A stretch of 64,000 nt of DNA from Ascarosepion bandense (taxonomy: Eukaryota > Mollusca > Cephalopoda > Sepiida > Sepiidae), in assembly GCA_037127315.1 (NCBI GenBank), contig JBBBDQ010000229.1, positions 862,501-926,500 of the forward strand, written 5' to 3'. Shown piece after piece: positions 22,234 to 32,700 of the stretch (position 1 is the stretch's first letter; every line of letters starts with the position of its first letter). The position numbers were made by a program, and so were the translations under genes. The notes beneath the pieces are model-generated. The model was given only the letters and a program-made list of their open reading frames with translations. It was not told the origin of the DNA and searched no databases.

Positions 22234-23757
22234 TATCATCATCTATCACCATAACCCGGCGTTACCCGTGCAACTGAGACCATTTTTAATTAGATGATTA
22301 GTGCAGCGTGTTGCGATTTCCGAGCATTTGTAGTCGCTGCCTCACTTTAAAACACAGTTATATTAAAAAAATTATTATATAAAAAATTGTTGTTTAAAAA
22401 TTGTTAAATAAACTTCTATTAAAAAATTTATTTTCTTTTGTTTTGCGTAAATGTGATTTGATGATTTTGTGTGACATTATAAACAACATTGCGTTTGTTT
22501 TTGTTTCAAAATTACGGGGGAAAATATTTACATTTTTTGTTGACGAAATGAATTTAACTGAAAAATAAAAACTATTTATTTTGTTTTACTGAAATTAGAA
22601 ATATAAAAACAATTACGCTTTTAGTTCAGAATTGTAACGCAATGTTTACAATATTCAATACTCACACAAAATCTCGTGATGCAATAATATTTATAATATT
22701 AAATGGATAATTTTTTTAAAACTCGGTTATATAAAAAAATAGTTATATAAAAAATTGTTGAAAAATTCCATTAAAAGAATCTATTTTCTTTTGTTTTGCG
22801 TAAATGTGATTTGATGTTTTGTGTGACATTTTAAACAACATTGTGTTTGGTTTTATTTCAAGATTACGGGGGAAAATATTTAAATTTTTTGTTGACGAAA
22901 TGAATTTAACTGAAAAAAAAATTTTTTTTTTCTTTACTGAAATTAGAAATATAAAGACTATTACGCTCTCAGTTCAGAAATTTTCGAAGAATATTTAAAA
23001 ATGTAGACATTTTTAATTTTAGAGGAAAAAGTTATATTAATGCTACACAAATAAGAGACAATTGATTTCCTGCATGAAATATTTAGCGAATATATTTTTT
23101 TAAATTTTATTTTTTGAAGTATGAAATATTGAATCTAAAAAAATCAAGACTTAGACAATTAAATTATACATTGGTTTTTTGCTTTCTGTTTTTATATATT
23201 TTGTTTTTGTTTAAAAAAAACTTTGTATTTTAAAGTATTTCTTTTGTTTCTAAATTACGGGGGAAAATATTTACATTTTTTGTTGAGCAAAATGAATTTT
23301 TAAAACGTCGGGATAAAAATTAAATATAAAGGCTCATTTGTTTTTAATAATTTTTACACGTGTGATTTGATTTCTGTGACGTATTTCAGCAACCATCGTA
23401 GATCTTAGATGTTTTACGGAAATAAAGCGTCGGAATAAAAATTAAATATAAAGCTCATATGTTTTTTTTTTAATAAAAAATATTTTAGTTGGGTTTGACA
23501 CGTTAGATTTGATTTCTGTGACGTAATCAAGTAACCATCTTAGATCTTAGATGTTTAACGGATCAAATGTAAACAATCGTCCCCATTTGCCAAAAAGTGC
23601 GAAAGGGAAAATTGCTTAACTTAAACTCAAAAAGTATGTGTTGATCTGTCTTCCCTGGAGATATGTGTCCATAGAAATTTTGAATGGCGTAGCTTAAAAA
23701 ATGTAGGCGTGCATAGGGAAGAGTCACATGCAGATTCAGAGATTGTCTTTTATATAT
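22232..23757 (+). mobile_element. TA-flanked complex repeat, second copy (without LINE)
   Basis: It starts with CCATAACCCGGCGTTACCCG at about 22250. It contains the same internal units as the first copy (near 22440, 22794, 23346 and 23500) and ends CAGAGATTGTCTTTTATATATA. In contrast to the first copy it carries no LINE fragment. No coding capacity was found. Confidence 0.75.
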
Positions 23758-23940
23758 ATTGATTAAATATAAAAATTATCCCAATTCTATGTCACGACTC
23801 GGTAACTTAACTTTATAAGATTTAATTCCCATGGACATCGAATGAACATAAATTCAAATCCATTAAAATGTCAGTCTGAAATATACAGCTGATAATTGCA
23901 TAACGCATGAAATTCCGAATCCTGCTATTTGACGTAGTAT

Positions 23941-23996
23941 AATATATAATTACTAATATATATAACGATAAAGATAATATGTATAATTATTAATAT
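23941..23996. repeat. Single arm related to the 25369 palindrome
   Basis: ACGATAAAGATAATATGTAT and the following AATTATTAAT (23964-23993) match the right arm of the palindrome at 25491-25520 with one change. The opposing arm is not present. A TA microsatellite (24026-24073) lies just downstream. Confidence 0.65.
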
Positions 23997-24020
23997 AATA
24001 ATAACTCCCGTCGAATTTTT

Positions 24021-24025
<5 letters not shown>

Positions 24026-24073
<48 letters not shown>
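24026..24073. repeat. (TA)n microsatellite
   Basis: About 24 TA units. Confidence 0.95.
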
Positions 24074-24076
<3 letters not shown>

Positions 24077-24640
24077 TAAACAAGGATTAAATTAATGATG
24101 TTGGGTGATCATTGCGAAATGAATATCCCCACGGGTGATAACACATCACCTCAGCAACAGAAAAATCCTTTCAGAAAAATCAGTCTAATTTTCCTTTTTA
24201 AATAGATTTGCAAAGAAATTAAAAAAGAAAAAGAAAAAGAAAAAGATAAAACAAAATAAAATCAAATAAACAAGAAAAGAATAAATTGACATCGTCTGGG
24301 TTCGCAAAAAAGGAAAGAGAATTGTAACTTAAAAATTAACGGACGGCCGTGTTGAATTGATGTAAGGTTAAGCAACTCGGAAAAAAGGTGGGAGATAAGA
24401 GAGATAAAGGAAGGAAGGGAGGGAAAAAGAAAAGAAAAGAAAGAAAATATTTTTATATATTACAGACGCTGGACATATTCAAAAACCTAACTTCCCAAAA
24501 ACGTTGAAGTATTAGAAAAAGGCCTTTACTTAAAAAGGCATAATTATTTTTAAAGGGAATAAAAAGATATAGGATTTAAAATAATTAAAAAAAAAAATAC
24601 GTCATTTGATTTAAATTAAATAAAGACATCGCTAGGTAAA
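24074..24640. other. Unassigned purine-rich sequence
   Basis: It has AAAAAG-type repeats at about 24222-24255 and GGAAGG/GAAAA stretches at 24405-24450. No gene was recognised. Confidence 0.5.
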
Positions 24641-24659
24641 AAAAAGAATTCCATTTACA

Positions 24660-25095
24660 ATTATACATACATATAGAAGTACACACATACATACATACAC
24701 ATACACACAATTCTTCGATTATGAATACATATACATATACATACACACACACATACATTCAATTCCATACACACTTATATATGTATATACACATATATGC
24801 GCATACACACATATATATGTGTACACATATACAAAAATTCACACACACAATATATATGTGTACACACACACATGCACACACATATATATACACACACACA
24901 CATATATATATACATTATACATATGCACACACATACATATACATACATATAAAAATATAAAAAATTAATGAATATTATAAAAAGAGCATTTAAATAGCTA
25001 ACAAAATTTTTACACACATAAATACATATATACACACATACATATATACACACATATATACAAATATGCACATACACACACAAAGATACACATAT
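24660..25095. repeat. Low-complexity CATA/CACA repeat region
   Basis: Mixed (CATA)n, (CA)n and (TA)n runs fill the stretch. Frames on both strands rich in Tyr, His, Ile and Thr (24721-24960, 24775-25083) are translations of the repeat. An AAAATT-type simple stretch follows at 25110-25225. Confidence 0.9.
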
Positions 25096-25368
25096 ACATC
25101 AAAATTATAAAAAGAAAAATTAAAAATGAAAAATGAAAAATGAAAAAATTAAAAATTAAAAACTTAAAAAATTAAAAACTTTAAAATTTAAAAATTAAAA
25201 TTTAAAATTTAAAATTTAAATTTTAAAATCCGCACTATGACGGCACTTATTAATGAATTCCTTCCTAAGATTCAATAGTAAGTCCTGATGAGGATACTTC
25301 AAAATCATAATCTTCTCCAATAAACATTGCACCTATCACGACAATTTGTAGGGGTACAAGCTGAGCTT

Positions 25369-25400
25369 ATTAATAATTATACATATTATCTTGATCGTTG

Positions 25401-25488
<88 letters not shown>

Positions 25489-25520
25489 CAACGATCAAGA
25501 TAATATGTATAATTATTAAT
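25369..25520. repeat. Perfect 152-bp palindrome
   Basis: The left arm starts ATTAATAATTATACATATTA and continues TCTTGATCGTTG. The right arm ends CAACGATCAAGA, then TAATATGTATAATTATTAAT. The centre is a TA run with a TATGTATA/TATACATA pair placed symmetrically at 25414 and 25475. As far as I can trace it, the two 76-bp arms are exact complements. It may be a foldback element or a TA tract that extruded and was copied by hairpin repair. Confidence 0.9.
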
Positions 25521-25749
25521 TATTTACCATGAAATAACGTCTCTGCCTAAATTTTTTTATATTTGCTCTATATGTATTTATATACATGCATATTTTGAGC
25601 TCTCTTAGAGAGTTATACTACCACTTTATGTACAGGATACTCCTTTAGATTCTTCTATATCTACACCGCATGCTTATATATATGTGTTTTTTTTGTTCCT
25701 ATGTTTATCATTCCAAGTACACCCACTATCACTAGTACGATACATGTTT

Positions 25750-26247
25750 TCAATTTTCACATTTTCTTTCTATTTCAGTTTCCAGGTCTTTATATTTTGA
25801 CAGTTTTTGGAATTCTTTGGTTGCCATGCTACAATCCGATAGACAAGCTATATCAATTAATAGCCAAGTTTTTTCTTTATGGTTTTTGACAATAATGTCT
25901 GGCCTATTTGCTTCAATTTTCCTGACTGTGTAGATGTTGTATTTCCATAGCATGGTGACATCTTCTATTTCTGTAACCAGCGCTGGGTGATGTTCATAAC
26001 AGTGTTTGTTTATATATTTTCCATAGTGCTTGCACATTGTTCAGTGTAAATATTGCTCCACTATATCGTGACGATTTTTATATTCATTTGGAGCAAGTAC
26101 AGAACATCCTGCGATTAGATGGTCTATTTTTTCTGTGTATTTATCAAAGAAACTGCATTTTGGATCCACATTATTATGTATAATATTTGCCTGAAAGTTC
26201 CTAGTGAAAAGACTTTGGTCTTGTGCTGAAAGAATAAATCCTTCAGC

Positions 26248-26252
<5 letters not shown>
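25750..26252 (-). pseudogene. LINE C-terminal zinc-knuckle and nuclease-like region
   Basis: The minus strand from 26252 reads LSAQDQSLFTRNFQANII, then a knuckle-like segment of Cys, Phe, His and Cys in which the usual second Cys is Phe (CSFFDK...DHLIAGC). APNEYKNRHDIVEQYLH follows, then an in-frame TGA where the family usually has Trp. The remaining 95-codon frame (26037-25750) includes NRPDIIVKNHKEKTWLLIDI and KYKDLETEIER. The RPD(I)..(L/I)ID pattern resembles the PD-(D/E)XK-like module at the end of some non-LTR retrotransposons. No reverse transcriptase lies upstream, so this is a decayed 3' fragment. Confidence 0.65.
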
Positions 26253-26279
<27 letters not shown>

Positions 26280-26292
26280 GATTGATTGATTT
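26250..26292. repeat. (TTA)n and (GATT)n microsatellite
   Basis: Nine or so ATT units are followed by three GATT units, directly at the upstream edge of the LINE fragment. Confidence 0.9.
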
Positions 26293-26415
26293 TATTTAAC
26301 TTTTCTACAACAGATCTTTAAAATATCCGGTTACATACGACAATGTTTAATGCAAAAGACAAGACAATAGATTGACAAGACCTATAGATACAACGAGAAC
26401 ACAGTAGAAAACACT

Positions 26416-26505
26416 AAATACACATTTTAACGTCCATCAACTGCAACGTGTCCATAGAAAGCTTGGTTGAATAACCACCGGTGTTCGTTAATAGGAAAAA
26501 AAGTC
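26416..26505 (+). pseudogene. Mariner transposase fragment (short)
   Basis: CACATTTTAACGTCCATCAA and CTGCAACGTGTCCATA, followed at 26483 by TTCGTTAATAGGAAAAA, match the nucleotide sequence of the mariner fragment at 58025-58105. Only about 90 bp are preserved and the frame is broken by stops. Confidence 0.6.
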
Positions 26506-27116
26506 ATTTCTCGCCTTGACAGCACAAGACAGCATTTAAAAAGAATACTCCAGAAAACAATTGCTAAGAAAAAACCGTGTTATAGAATGTAGAGGCTAGG
26601 TCAGGATGGACAGCCATTCATCAAAATACCTCCTAGACCTTTTTATTTTTCCAGTGATATATTGCCTTTGTCGATGATCTGGATATAAAAACAAAATAGC
26701 GCAAATATGCGTCATCCACACGCAGAATCGAAAGACAGGCAAAGGCTGCACGTACAGAATTGTCACACCAGCGAGTGCCTATGCATGCCCTTGAAATTCT
26801 CCCACTGCCTTCTAGAATTGACGATACCAGGTCTGTCCTTTTCGTGTAATAAAACGAAAAAGAAACCCTTTTTCATTGAAAGAATCTATGAAGTGGTGTT
26901 GGGGTCCTTGGGTCTGAATCAAATGACGAGACGAAATGCGACAGTTGTTTGGTTGGTTCGTACTCACATAACATATTTACCTGTCTTTGTGCATGGAAAA
27001 AAAATGAAAACCCCATTCAAGGGTTTGTCGAAAGTTTTTTTTGCATTAAGTCTTTTCAGACAAAATGTGCCGAAGAACTACATAATAAGAGACAAGTCTT
27101 CGTAATAATTCTCGGC
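26506..27116. other. Unassigned sequence
   Basis: It includes a 132-codon frame (26707-27105) that I do not recognise. No domain, signal peptide or repeat structure is apparent in it, and it ends just before the SINE at 27117. It could be a chance frame. Confidence 0.35.
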
Positions 27117-27540
27117 TTACTTAGATGAGTGACCGATTGGGAATACCAAGTGCTGTAAGCGTTTAGTGACGGATGTGCGTTGTTGTGCAGTGGATATCGG
27201 CTCAGAAAGAGAAATCGATGAGCCGAGTTCGAATTCCAGTTGAATAACTTGCATTCACTTAAGCACTGGTACTCTTGAGAAAGGTATTAATCCGTCCCTT
27301 CCCTCCAGTTATGGGTTAAATAACAGGGTAGGACTTGGGGACCCTGCCCTTAAAAACAAATCGCAATGAATCTTGATACTCGAACAGAAAAAGTATTACT
27401 AGACACAAAACTTATTTAAAAAAACAACAATAAATTGTTGAAAGAAAAAGGTATTACCAGCAATAAATAAATAAATAAAATTTAGTTGTCATTAAATGAC
27501 TCGCCGAGGTGGACATGCCATAAAAACAAAACAACCAACG
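27117..27540 (+). mobile_element. 5S+tRNA SINE, 5'-truncated, tail type 2
   Basis: It begins inside the 5S-like head (TTACTTAGATGAGTGACCG, ATACCAAGTGCTGTAAGC), then has the tRNA-like unit (GTGCAGTGGATATCGG; GAGTTCGAATTCC at about 27225), the central block and the long tail 2 (ATCTTGATACTCGAACAG, TATTACTAGACACAAAAC). It ends AAAACAAAACAACCAAC. It is collinear with 17545-17967, so it is the second nearly full-length member of this subfamily. Confidence 0.85.
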
Positions 27541-28476
27541 AAAAATAATAATTTTCATATATGAATAAAATGCAATTGTACTTTTTTAAAATAAATCTGA
27601 CAAACAAAAATCGAAATTATTTATGACTCAAGCTAGTACTTCGCCAACAAGACATCACCTACAGGCAAGCATAGAAATGGTGACATGATATTTTCACTAA
27701 CATTATCCTAAACAAATTCCGAAATATTTGATAAAAAATTAATATTAAAATACAAAAGTAAAAAATAGGTAATAAATAAAAAAGTAAAAATAAAAAATAA
27801 AAAACAAAAACAAAAAGACGGAAATTTCTTATTCACATTTGTATTATATATAAGCTTATTGACGATTTCTATGCTACAGGTATCTAAGAAATTATAAATG
27901 TTAAACTTGATCACTTTTATAAGTTACAATTGGTAACTGATATAAAAAAATAATAATCTAAAATCTATTGTTAACTGGGACAAGTAACGGCTTGTAAATA
28001 GTATCACTTCCAAACAAAAACTAATCTCTTTTAATCGTTTAAGCCTCCCATTAGCATAGCTAATATTAACCTCCAGAAAAGAGACTCGTTACGCCTTCTC
28101 GGGCTAATATTCTCTGCTAACATGAAATAAAAAGAACATATTTAATCAATTTCTAAATATGACGCTATGAACGTTGGCTCAGTGTGTCACGTTAGACAAT
28201 TTTTCTCTCCAGAATCTATCTTAAATTTTTATTCGTCCTTGCTTTGAATATTGTCATGCACTCCTGCTATACATTCAGAGATAAATAATAAGCATTAAAA
28301 AAGATTCATTGTTATTAGTCATGACCTAGCATCTTGATTTCAGTCATTTTCCCTCCTCCATAACGTACCTTCCCTTTGCCTGTTCTATAAAGACTTTTAG
28401 GATAATTGAACTGATGAACTCTCCTCTATTGGTAGCTAGATTTTATTAGTTTAAGTGCTGTACTCAGCTCCCCGAC
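27541..28476. other. AT-rich sequence without recognised genes
   Basis: AAAAATAAA-type simple stretches lie at 27745-27815. I recognise nothing else. Confidence 0.45.
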
Positions 28477-28752
28477 TTCAACTGGAATTCAAATCGGGGA
28501 TCTGAGTTCGAATTCCAGTTGAATTCCTAGCTTTCACTTGCATACAAATACCCTTGGGAAAGGTATTAATCCGTCTCTTCCCTCCAGTTATGAGTTAAAT
28601 AATAGGACGAATTGGGTTCTATAGCCTTGGCTGGCATCTAGTCTACCGCAGAAAGAAGTGGCTACCTACTGCGGGATAATATTCTGCCCAGTCAGTCATG
28701 TCTCTTTCGAGGCATGATCGTCCAAAGCGTGTAACACGTATGGCACTTAACT
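28477..28752 (+). mobile_element. SINE, tail type 1, with inverted B-box segment at its 5' end
   Basis: The B box (GAGTTCGAATTCC, about 28504), central block and tail 1 (ACCGCAGAAAG, CCAGTCAGTCATGTCTC, ACGTATGGCACTTAACTG) are clear. The A-box half of the tRNA-like head is replaced by an inverted copy of the B-box region (TTCAACTGGAATTC at 28477-28490), giving a short foldback at 28477-28523. Confidence 0.8.
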
Positions 28753-29231
28753 GATTAGATTGACGGTAAGTTTTTATCATTTTATAGCTAAAATTGTTAG
28801 ATGTAATTATAAGATCGATGCTAATAGATTTATATTGCACTTCTCATTTGTGTAACTCTCTTCCGACTTCTTGCTTTCCAAAATAAAAAAAAAAACTTCT
28901 TCAAAAGAATCGTGACGCAAGAAAATTCCAGTAAAGTCGGGGAAGATAACAAACTTGAGATAATTCCTTAAAATATTAATTTTATTTCAAGAAACTTTCA
29001 ATTATATATATATTCGGACTATATATATATTACGGAAATCAACGAATTTTAACGAAGCTTGGTTATAAGCAACCGACAATTTGAAATGAATTGTTTGAAC
29101 ATTATCTCATAATATGAGAATATCTACTGGTAGTAAACTGCCTATTGATCTCATTTTTGTTGTAATTATCACAACTTCGAAACATTGTGGTGCAATATTC
29201 ATATACAGACTCTTATTCGTTGTAATTATCA
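28753..29231. other. Unassigned sequence
   Basis: Only short AT runs are seen (TATATATA near 29003 and 29020). No gene or transposon was recognised. Confidence 0.45.
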
Positions 29232-29335
29232 AAACGTTTCGGCCTGCGTGTACCTGATTAAGACTAGATAGTACAACGCCCGAAGCAACAAAAAAGGACA
29301 ATAGTCCAAATGCAAATAGTGTAAATAATGATAAA
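29232..29335 (+). repeat. Fragment of the foldback family seen at 60786-61016
   Basis: CAAAACGTTTCGGCC and TAGTACAACGCCCGAAGC, then AAGGACAATAGTCCAAATG, correspond to blocks in 50790-51240 and in the arms at 60786-61016. It is short and diverged. Confidence 0.5.
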
Positions 29336-29779
29336 TCCGCATCCCAGAAATTCAAAGAAACATTTTTAATACTAGAACATTTTGAAAAGAGAAATTGGAG
29401 TGCAAACCTTATCAGTAGCACCTTTTCTACTTGCGAATTTCTAAAATAACCGTACGTAACTCGGATAAGACATATCCTTACATAAGAAACTGCGCTATTT
29501 TTCAAGGAAACTTAGGGAAAAAATTATTGTGTTTCATATTATATTTATTGAAATATATTTTAAAATTGGGGAAACCGTATGATCTTGTGCATAAAAACTA
29601 TACACTGTAATAAAATATATAATCCTATACTTAACAGTAACTCTCATGAGAAAACTAATTAATTTGGCCAAAGCAAAAATGAAATACTTGTACATTAATA
29701 AGAATGAGTACTGACACATATAAACAAAGCATCCTATTACAAAAGAATTAGTTAAGAACAATGAACGTGAAAAAATCCT
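29336..29779. other. AT-rich left flank of the satellite
   Basis: Unique-looking sequence. The minus-strand frames at 29107-29505 and 29534-29815 have hydrophobic stretches but no recognised domain. The second one runs into the satellite edge. I do not call them genes. Confidence 0.4.
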
Positions 29780-32700
29780 TACAGAAATTACAAAACATTC
29801 AGACGAAACAATCAATCCGAATTAATTTTTATAGATAATTACAGATCCTAAAGGCAATCAGTAAAGTAAAATAAATTGGGATAAATACATATAGAAATTA
29901 CAGCATTGTATGCAGACGAAGCAATCAGTAAAAGTAATATAAATGTGAATGAATTTTATATAGATAATTACAGATCCTAAAGGCAATCAGTAAAGTAAAA
30001 AAATAAAATTGGGATAAATATCATAGAAATTACAGCACATGCAGACGAAGCAATCAGTAAAGTAATATAAAAGAATGAATTTTATAGATAATTACAGATC
30101 CTAAGTAACCAGTAAAGTAAAATAAATTGGGATAAATACTTATAGAAATTACATGCAGACGAAGCAATCAGTAAAATAATATAAATGTGAATGAATTTTA
30201 TAGATACCACAAGTAGATCCTAAAAGGCAATCAAAAGGGTAAGTAAAATAAATTGGGATAAATACTTATAGAAATTACAGCACATGCAGACGAAGCAATC
30301 AGTAAAGTAATATAAATGTGAATGAATTTTATAGATAATTACAGATCCTAAAGGCAATCAGTAAAGTAAAATAAATTGGGATAAATACTTATAGAAATTA
30401 CAGCACATGCAGACGAAGCAATCAGTAAAGTAATATAAATGTGAATGAATTTTATAGATAATTACAGATCCTAAAGGCAATCAGTGAAGTAAAATAAATT
30501 GGGATAAATACTTATAGAAATTACAGCACATGCAGCATTTGTATGACCATAGTAAAGTAATATAAATGTGAATGAATTTTATAGATAATTACAGATCCTA
30601 AAGGCAATCAGTAAAGTAAAATAAATTGGGATAAATACTTATAGAAATTACAGCACATGCAGACGAAACAATCAGTAAAGTAATATAAATGAATGAATTT
30701 TATAGATAATTACAGATCCTAAAGGCAATCAGTAAAGTAAAATAAATGGGGGATAATACTATAGGAAATACAGCACATGCAGACTAGCTAACTGTAAAGT
30801 AATATAAATGTGAATGAATTTTATAGATAATTACAGATCCTAAAGGCAATCAGTAAAGTAAAATAAATTGGGATAAATACTTATAGAAATTACAGCACAT
30901 GCAGACGAAGCAATCAGTAAAGTAATATAAATGTGAATGAATTTTATAGATAATTACAGATCCAGTAATGTAAAGTAAAATAAATTGGGATAAATACTTA
31001 TAGAAATTACAGCACATGCAGACGAAGCAATCAGTAATATAAAAATTGTGAATGAATTTTATAGATAATTACAGATCCTAAAGGTAACCAGTAAAGTAAA
31101 ATAAATTGGGATAAATACTTATAGAAATTACAGCACATGCAGACGAAGCAATCAGTAAAGTAATATAAATGTGAATGAATTTATAGATAATTACAGATCC
31201 TAAAGGCAATCAGTAAAGTAAAATAAACAGGGATAAATACTTATAGAAATTACAGCACATGCAGACGAAGGAATCAGTAAAGTAATAGAAATGTGAATGA
31301 ATTTTATAGATAATTACAGATCCTAAAGGCAATCAGTAAAGTAAATAAATGATAAATACTTATAGAAATTACAGCACATGCAGACGAAGCAATCAGTAAA
31401 GTAATATAAATGTGAATGAATTTTATAGATAATACAGATCCTAAAGGCAATCAGTAAAGTAAAATAAATGGGGATAAATACTTATAGAAATTACAGCACA
31501 TGCAGACGAAGGAATCAGTAAAGTAATATAAATGTGAATGAATTTTATAGATAATTACAGATCCTAAAGGCAATCAGTAAAGTAAAATAAATTGGGATAA
31601 ATACTTATAGAAATTACAGCACATGCAGACGAAGCAATCAGTAAAGTAATATAAATGTGAATGAATTTTATAGATAATTACAGATCCTAAAGGCAATCAG
31701 TAAAGTAAAATAAATTGGGATAAATACTTATAGAAATTACAGCATATGCAGACGAAGCAATCAGTAAAGTAATATAAATGTGAAATAATTATAGACATCA
31801 TAGATCCTAAAGGCAATCAGTAAAGTAAAACAACGGGGATAAATACTTATAGAAATTACAGCACATGCAGACGAAGCAATCAGTAAAGTAATATAAATGT
31901 GAAATAGACTTTATAGATAATTACAGATCCTAAAGGCAATCAGTAAAGTAAAAATAAATTGGGATAAATACTATAGAAACTACAGCACATGCAGACGAAG
32001 CAATCAGTAAAGTAATATATAAATGTGAATGAATTTTATAGATAATTACAGATCCTAAAGGCAATCAGTAAAGTAAAATAAATTGGGATAAATATTTATA
32101 GAAATTACAGCACATACAGACGAAGCAACTTAAAAGTAATATAAATGAATGAATTTTATAGATAATTACAGATCCTAAAGGCAATCAGTAAAGTAAAATA
32201 AATTGCTGATAAATACTTATAGAAATTACAGCACATGCAGACGAAGCAATCAGTAAAGTAATATAAATGTGAATGAATTTTATAGATAATTACAGATCCT
32301 AAAGGCAATCAGTAAAGTAAAATAAATTGGGATAAATACTTATAGAAATTACAGTACATGCAGACGAAGCAATCAGTAAAGTAATATAAATGTGAATGAA
32401 TTTATAGATAATTATGATCCAGAAGGCAATCAGTAAAGTTTAAATAAATTGGGATAAATACTTATAGAAATTACAGCACATACTACAATTGGTAAAGTAA
32501 TATGTGAATGAATTTTATAGATAATTACAGATCCTAAAGGCAATCAGTAAAGTAAAAAAAAAAATGGGGATAAATACTTATAGAAATTACAGCACATGCA
32601 CGAAGCAATCAGTAAAGTAATATAAATGTGAATGAATTTTATAGATAATTACAGATCCTAAAGGCAATCAGTAAAGTAAAATAAATTGGGATAAATACTT

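Noticed and set aside
24721..25083. His/Tyr/Thr-rich frames on both strands
   Set aside because: They translate the CATA/CA/TA low-complexity repeat.
26707..27105. A 132-codon plus-strand frame as a gene
   Set aside because: No recognised domain, no supporting signals, and a mixed composition. It is kept only as an unassigned stretch.
29107..29815. Two minus-strand frames with hydrophobic stretches as membrane proteins
   Set aside because: AT-rich sequence gives Phe/Ile/Leu-rich frames by chance. One of them runs into the satellite edge.
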